This document shows, one piece after another, positions 4,024 through 7,282 of a stretch of 7,282 nucleotides of DNA (position 1 is the stretch's first letter; each line of letters opens with the position of its first letter). Source of the DNA: an uncultured Eubacteriales bacterium (GTDB lineage: Bacteria; Bacillota; Clostridia; Christensenellales; CAG-917); NCBI GenBank assembly GCA_900551145.1, contig URUQ01000064.1, forward strand, positions 1 to 7,282, read 5' to 3'. The notes beneath the pieces are model-generated. The model did no database searches. It saw only the letters and a list, made by a program, of their open reading frames with translations, and was not told the DNA's origin. The position numbers and the translations under genes were made by a program.

Positions 4024-5355
4024 TTAGTTTTTATAGATGATTTTGTTGTATTTCTTCGTCCACTTGTTGATTTTGCGGATATCGTACTTCTTGGGGATAC
4101 TCTTTGCAATGCGTTTTGCCTTCAAACTTCTCAAAAGGCAACCGACCGCTTTGCACACGAGTCCGAAGTGTCCCAAAAGCAAGAAAATCTTTTTGAAAAT
4201 CGATTTTGCCGACATTTTGGGTTTTTGTCCGCTCGTATCCGTCGTGACGAGCGCAAGGTCGCTCTTTTCTATAAGCCCGCCTCCAAACACCCAATCAATA
4301 GTCTTGGGATCGAGCGAAAGCGCCCAGCGTTTTAGCACATCCACGAACGCGAAATCCGCACCAAGTTCCGTCATATACTTGCGGTAAAATCCCCACGTAT
4401 TATTTGCCGTAAACTCCTCTATACCGTTGTTGATGACGTAATAAGCGAACATTTTGCCCGCTTTCATTGACGATTCTATACCGCTACCCATAAGAGGCAT
4501 AGTCATAAACGCGCTGTCACCTATTGCAACGTAACCGTCTGCCACCGCTCTTGCAATGGACATTCTAAGGCAGATTTCTACCTTCTTCTCGCTCACGACT
4601 TCCGTGCCGAGAATGGGATTGCTTGCTCTCAATGCGTTGACGGAATATTCTATCTCCTTATCGTCAAGACCGCCCACTCTGCCTATAAGTACGTCCACGA
4701 GATTGTCCTCATTGAGGTTGCACCAACTTATACCCACGCTTCCGAGGTGTTTGAGCGTAAGAGTGCTGTTTATCTCGGGATCGCGAGGCGTAGCACCTTC
4801 CACGCGCTTGAAAAACGCGCGATATCCGTACATAATATCGTCGGGTGCGGGTTGCGCTTGAATATGAAATTTATTAGGAATCTGCGCACGGAAAGGCGAG
4901 TGCATACCGCTTGCGTCTATAACGAGGTCGAAATACAGTTCTTTCCCGCCGACAACGACGCCATTTACGACATCGTTTTTGATGACGAGAGAGGTCACTT
5001 TGCTATCGTAGTGCAGTTTGCACCCCACATTTTCCGCTTGCTTTGCAAAGTATTCCGAAAGCTTGGTGCGGTACACGGAGATTTCTTCCATAGGCGGACA
5101 CGGAGGCACGGGCAAGGTGTATTCTTCGTTGGGAGAGACGAAGAGCCATTTGCTTTTTTGGCAATACACGTTCCTATCGGGCATAGGCATTTCCACCGCT
5201 TGAAAAACGTCAGAACGTATATCGTCGCGCCAGTCGTAACCGACGTGTCCCCTCGCTTCCTTTTCAAAAATCGAAACGTCATAACCCGCTTCCGCAAGTT
5301 TGACTGCGGCAACCATACCGCCTTGTCCCATACCTACAACTGCTATTTTAGCCAT
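4024..5355 (-). CDS. FAD-dependent oxidoreductase, geranylgeranyl reductase / flavin monooxygenase-like
   Basis: The 443-residue product begins with a Rossmann dinucleotide fold: KIAVVGMGQGG (G8, G10, G13) and the acidic residue ending strand 2 (E31 in VSIFEKE), typical for binding the FAD ribose. VIDASGMHS at 145-153 and the second FAD motif GYVAIGDSAFMTMPLMGSGI at 274-293 place it in the p-hydroxybenzoate hydroxylase / geranylgeranyl reductase superfamily. The natural substrate cannot be told. The last 60 or so residues form a strongly basic tail with a short hydrophobic patch (IFLLLGHFGLV, 390-400), which may hold it at the membrane. The start follows AGAGGG by five bases and a near-consensus promoter lies just upstream. 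It is probably transcribed with the radical SAM gene. Membrane lipid or isoprenoid reduction is possible but unproven. Confidence 0.82.
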   Translation of the reverse strand: MAKIAVVGMGQGGMVAAVKLAEAGYDVSIFEKEARGHVGYDWRDDIRSDVFQAVEMPMPDRNVYCQKSKWLFVSPNEEYTLPVPPCPPMEEISVYRTKLSEYFAKQAENVGCKLHYDSKVTSLVIKNDVVNGVVVGGKELYFDLVIDASGMHSPFRAQIPNKFHIQAQPAPDDIMYGYRAFFKRVEGATPRDPEINSTLTLKHLGSVGISWCNLNEDNLVDVLIGRVGGLDDKEIEYSVNALRASNPILGTEVVSEKKVEICLRMSIARAVADGYVAIGDSAFMTMPLMGSGIESSMKAGKMFAYYVINNGIEEFTANNTWGFYRKYMTELGADFAFVDVLKRWALSLDPKTIDWVFGGGLIEKSDLALVTTDTSGQKPKMSAKSIFKKIFLLLGHFGLVCKAVGCLLRSLKAKRIAKSIPKKYDIRKINKWTKKYNKIIYKN

Positions 5356-5385
5356 ATAAACCCTCTTTTACGTCAAAACGTCATT

Positions 5386-5414
5386 ATGATAGCACTTAGT
5401 TTTCGTGCGGTCAA
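5386..5414 (-). promoter_or_regulatory. Strong sigma-70-type promoter for the oxidoreductase-radical SAM operon
   Basis: TTGACC (5414-5409), a 17-nt spacer, and TATCAT (5391-5386), each hexamer one base from consensus. It occupies the 62-nt gap after the nucleoside kinase stop codon, and no terminator is visible in that gap. Transcription would start near 5379, within a direct repeat TGACGT-TT-TGACGT (5383-5370). The spacer is bounded by inverted GCAC/GTGC arms. These may be operator sites, but that is speculative. Confidence 0.75.
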
Positions 5415-5417
5415 TCA

Positions 5418-7076
5418 TCAAACGTCGAAGCAACTTCCGCCGATAAACTCACGGATAAGCGAGTTGCACGGGATAATGGACTCATCCTCGATGGTCTTGA
5501 AGTATTTGAGATATTTAATCAGTCTGTTTGCCACGAGGAATTGCGGATCGGTGTACTTGATTTCGCGAAGTGCGGGCATTGCGAGTTTTTTAAGCACGCA
5601 AAGTTCGTACGGGAGCGCGGAATTGAACACGAAGTTTGCACCCTCTTGGTTGGGATATATCCATCTAAATTCACCGCTACGCACGGATTGCCACATATCG
5701 ATTGTATTTGCCGCGGGATAGTTGCGGAATTGCATATCGCGCACTATACGTCTTATGAGGCGCAAGTCCGTGGTATTGAGCGGAGAATGATTGTCTATAT
5801 TGACAGGCAATTGCGGTGCAATATAGATTTTGTATTTTTGGTGTTTTGGGATAGAGGACGTAAGCTTTTCGTTGAGCGCGTGTATACCTTCGATGATAAT
5901 GGGGCTATGTTCGTCCACTTTTATAGTTCTGCCCAATTCCCGCTTGCCTATCTTGAAGTTGAATTTGGGAAGCGTGACTTCCTCACCGTTGATTAGGTCA
6001 AACAAATCTTTGTTGAATTGCTCTATATCGAGGCAATTGATATGTTCGAGGTCAACTTCGTCACGGCTCTTGCCTTGAAGCTCGCAAATCTTATCTCTTT
6101 CGAGATAGTAGTCGTCCATGGATATCATAACGGGATTGATACCGCGCGACAAAAGTTCTATGCGCACGCGATTGCAGAACGTCGTTTTTCCGCTCGACGA
6201 CGGACCCGCAATGCAGATAAGGCGGATATTTTCGATATCTCTGTTGATTTCTTCGCCAAGCTCGGCAAGCATGCGATTGTGTTTTGCCTCGCACATTTGC
6301 ACGAAATCGAGTTCGTTGCCGTCCTCGACTCTCTTGTTTATCTCGGCAATAGTCTGCGTTTTGGTCTTTTTAGCCCACAAATACGCTCTTTGAAGCGTGC
6401 GTCCGTACATACTCTCTTCCACAAATTCGGGTATCTTCGCACCCAGTTCGTATCTCGGATATTGGATAATGATGCCCGGGCTGTACGGTCTCACCTCGTA
6501 TGAGTGTATGCACCCCGTGGACGGCACCATATACGAGTGCATATAGTCGTAGTATTCACCGCACTTGTAAATGTTGACGTTGCTTTCGGGACGGTATTTG
6601 AGCATTTCGAGCTTGTCAAAACCGTTCATTTTCTTGTATATTTCCGCCGCCTCGTCAGTGGAAACCGTAATACGCTCGATAGGCAGATTTTGCGCTATGA
6701 TAGCGTCCACTTCCGCCTTAATTTTTGCAACCGCCGTTGAGATATTGAAGCCGGGCGTCAAAACTTGGCAAAATACCGAGCGCGATGCGTTGTAGCTGAA
6801 ACGTATTTTCACGTCGGGATAAAGGCGGAAAAACGCCATAGAGAATATAAAGCGCAAGCTTGCTTCGTACGCCTTGCCCGCCTCTATGTTTTCTAGCCCC
6901 AAAAATTCGATTTTCTTGCCCTCGTCCTTGTCCGAGAGTTTGCGGTTGAGTTCTTTCACTTGCGTGCCGAGTTTGCAAACCATGTATTTGGTCTTATCCT
7001 CATCTTTGAGCAAGTCGAGCACTCTCGTGCCTTCTTTTACTTGTACGTTCTTTTCGTTTACTATTACGTTTATCAT
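5418..7076 (-). CDS. TGS-domain nucleoside kinase (uridine kinase-like)
   Basis: This is a 552-residue cytosolic fusion. Residues 1-60 form a TGS domain. About 65-250 resembles the threonyl-tRNA synthetase second additional domain (stretch YYDYMHSYMVPSTG at 175-188). About 284-490 is a P-loop phosphoribulokinase/uridine kinase domain with Walker A GPSSSGKTT (291-299), the substrate-side stretch SMDDYYLERD (319-328), and IIIEGIHALN (393-402). The length and domain order match the nucleoside kinase family widespread in Clostridia and Thermotoga, which phosphorylates nucleosides with ATP. The exact base preference is not readable. No tRNA synthetase catalytic core is present, so it is not ThrRS. 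The ATG is preceded by AGAGGG at five bases. The gene lies 32 nt after a Nudix hydrolase gene and is probably co-transcribed with it, and the nearby uraA-upp operon fits a role in pyrimidine salvage. Confidence 0.92.
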   Translation of the reverse strand: MINVIVNEKNVQVKEGTRVLDLLKDEDKTKYMVCKLGTQVKELNRKLSDKDEGKKIEFLGLENIEAGKAYEASLRFIFSMAFFRLYPDVKIRFSYNASRSVFCQVLTPGFNISTAVAKIKAEVDAIIAQNLPIERITVSTDEAAEIYKKMNGFDKLEMLKYRPESNVNIYKCGEYYDYMHSYMVPSTGCIHSYEVRPYSPGIIIQYPRYELGAKIPEFVEESMYGRTLQRAYLWAKKTKTQTIAEINKRVEDGNELDFVQMCEAKHNRMLAELGEEINRDIENIRLICIAGPSSSGKTTFCNRVRIELLSRGINPVMISMDDYYLERDKICELQGKSRDEVDLEHINCLDIEQFNKDLFDLINGEEVTLPKFNFKIGKRELGRTIKVDEHSPIIIEGIHALNEKLTSSIPKHQKYKIYIAPQLPVNIDNHSPLNTTDLRLIRRIVRDMQFRNYPAANTIDMWQSVRSGEFRWIYPNQEGANFVFNSALPYELCVLKKLAMPALREIKYTDPQFLVANRLIKYLKYFKTIEDESIIPCNSLIREFIGGSCFDV

Positions 7077-7107
7077 AATTTCCCTCTTTTCATTGATGCA
7101 GTCTTAC

Positions 7108-7113
7108 ATTATA
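7108..7113 (-). promoter_or_regulatory. Possible -10 element upstream of the nucleoside kinase
   Basis: A perfect TATAAT overlaps the stop codon of the Nudix gene (minus strand 7113-7108), about 31 nt before the kinase ATG. No credible -35 sits at 16-18 bases, so it may be chance in AT-rich sequence. If used, the kinase would also be transcribed independently of the Nudix gene. Confidence 0.25.
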
Positions 7114-7236
7114 TGCACCGTCTATATTCTGATTTTATTTTTGCAAGGATATCCTCGTCCGCGGGGCAAAATTCATATTCATCGATTTCCTCCGCCGTTA
7201 TCCATTTTGCGTCGACGTGTTCAAGCAGTTTTATCT
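7109..7236 (-). CDS. Nudix (MutT-type) hydrolase, C-terminal fragment
   Basis: The last 41 residues of a protein run off the contig into the adapter (first whole codon 7234-7232, stop TAA at 7111-7109). The fragment contains LLEHVDAKWITAEEIDEY and then EFCPADEDILAKI. The pattern EH-x4-W-hydrophobic-T-x2-E, followed by a hydrophobic-x-PAD-x2-I motif, is the characteristic C-terminal end of MutT-like (d)NTP pyrophosphohydrolases that clean oxidised nucleotides or degrade NTPs. The catalytic Nudix box would lie upstream and is missing only because the contig ends. The gene precedes the nucleoside kinase by 32 nt on the same strand, suggesting one operon. Confidence 0.78.
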
Positions 7237-7282
7237 CTGTCTCTTATACACATCTCCGAGCCCACGAGACGGACTCCTATCT
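7237..7282 (-). other. Nextera i7-side sequencing adapter (artefact)
   Basis: Positions 7237-7255 are CTGTCTCTTATACACATCT, the reverse complement of the Tn5 mosaic end. Positions 7256-7270 are CCGAGCCCACGAGAC, 7271-7278 GGACTCCT (an i7 index), and 7279-7282 the start of the P7 arm. None of this is genomic. The Nudix gene is interrupted here by library construction, not by a biological insertion. Confidence 0.98.

Noticed and set aside
5418..7076. Threonyl-tRNA synthetase
   Set aside because: TGS and SAD-like segments are present, but the class II catalytic core is absent and a P-loop kinase domain follows.

Overview
The window reads as one complete assembled contig from a fermentative, low-to-mid GC Gram-positive-type bacterium. 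A gut-type Clostridia, possibly the Christensenellales area, is a guess from gene style: strong GGAGG/AGAGGG ribosome sites, a TGS-domain nucleoside kinase, and a COG1313-type radical SAM protein. No taxonomic marker is present. Positions 1-52 and 7237-7282 are Illumina Nextera adapter and index sequence, not genome, so the biological insert is about 53-7236.

All confident genes lie on the minus strand. In transcription order (right to left) they are: the C-terminal end of a MutT-like Nudix hydrolase (7109-7236, cut by the contig end); a 552-aa TGS/SAD-domain nucleoside (uridine-type) kinase (5418-7076); an FAD-dependent oxidoreductase of the geranylgeranyl-reductase type (4024-5355) behind a near-consensus promoter; a radical SAM protein of the PflX type (3184-4014); then a 235-nt leader and the uracil permease (1089-2786) and uracil phosphoribosyltransferase upp (413-1051) genes. 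The last two form a textbook uracil uptake and salvage operon: the permease imports uracil and Upp converts it with PRPP to UMP. The upstream nucleoside kinase gives the neighbourhood a pyrimidine-salvage flavour.

The permease leader is the first notable item. It holds a promoter, an unreported 40-codon ORF (2877-2999) with a perfect Shine-Dalgarno, a GC-closed hairpin followed by a pyrimidine-rich tract inside that ORF, and a strong intrinsic terminator (2846-2874) whose stem starts two bases after the ORF stop codon. No PyrR-binding sequence or competing antiterminator was found. This layout matches the logic of the E. coli pyrBI/pyrE translation-coupled attenuators and suggests UTP-sensed attenuation of uracil uptake, which is inference.

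The second notable item is the 280-nt stretch downstream of upp (133-412). It is packed with hairpins. Two of them, at about 143-206 and 271-334, share an almost identical 24-nt apical module (22 of 24 bases) on lower stems of different sequence that still pair. That pattern suggests a selected RNA or DNA structure family I do not recognise. A possible plus-strand gene end (53-132) would make this a region between convergent genes.
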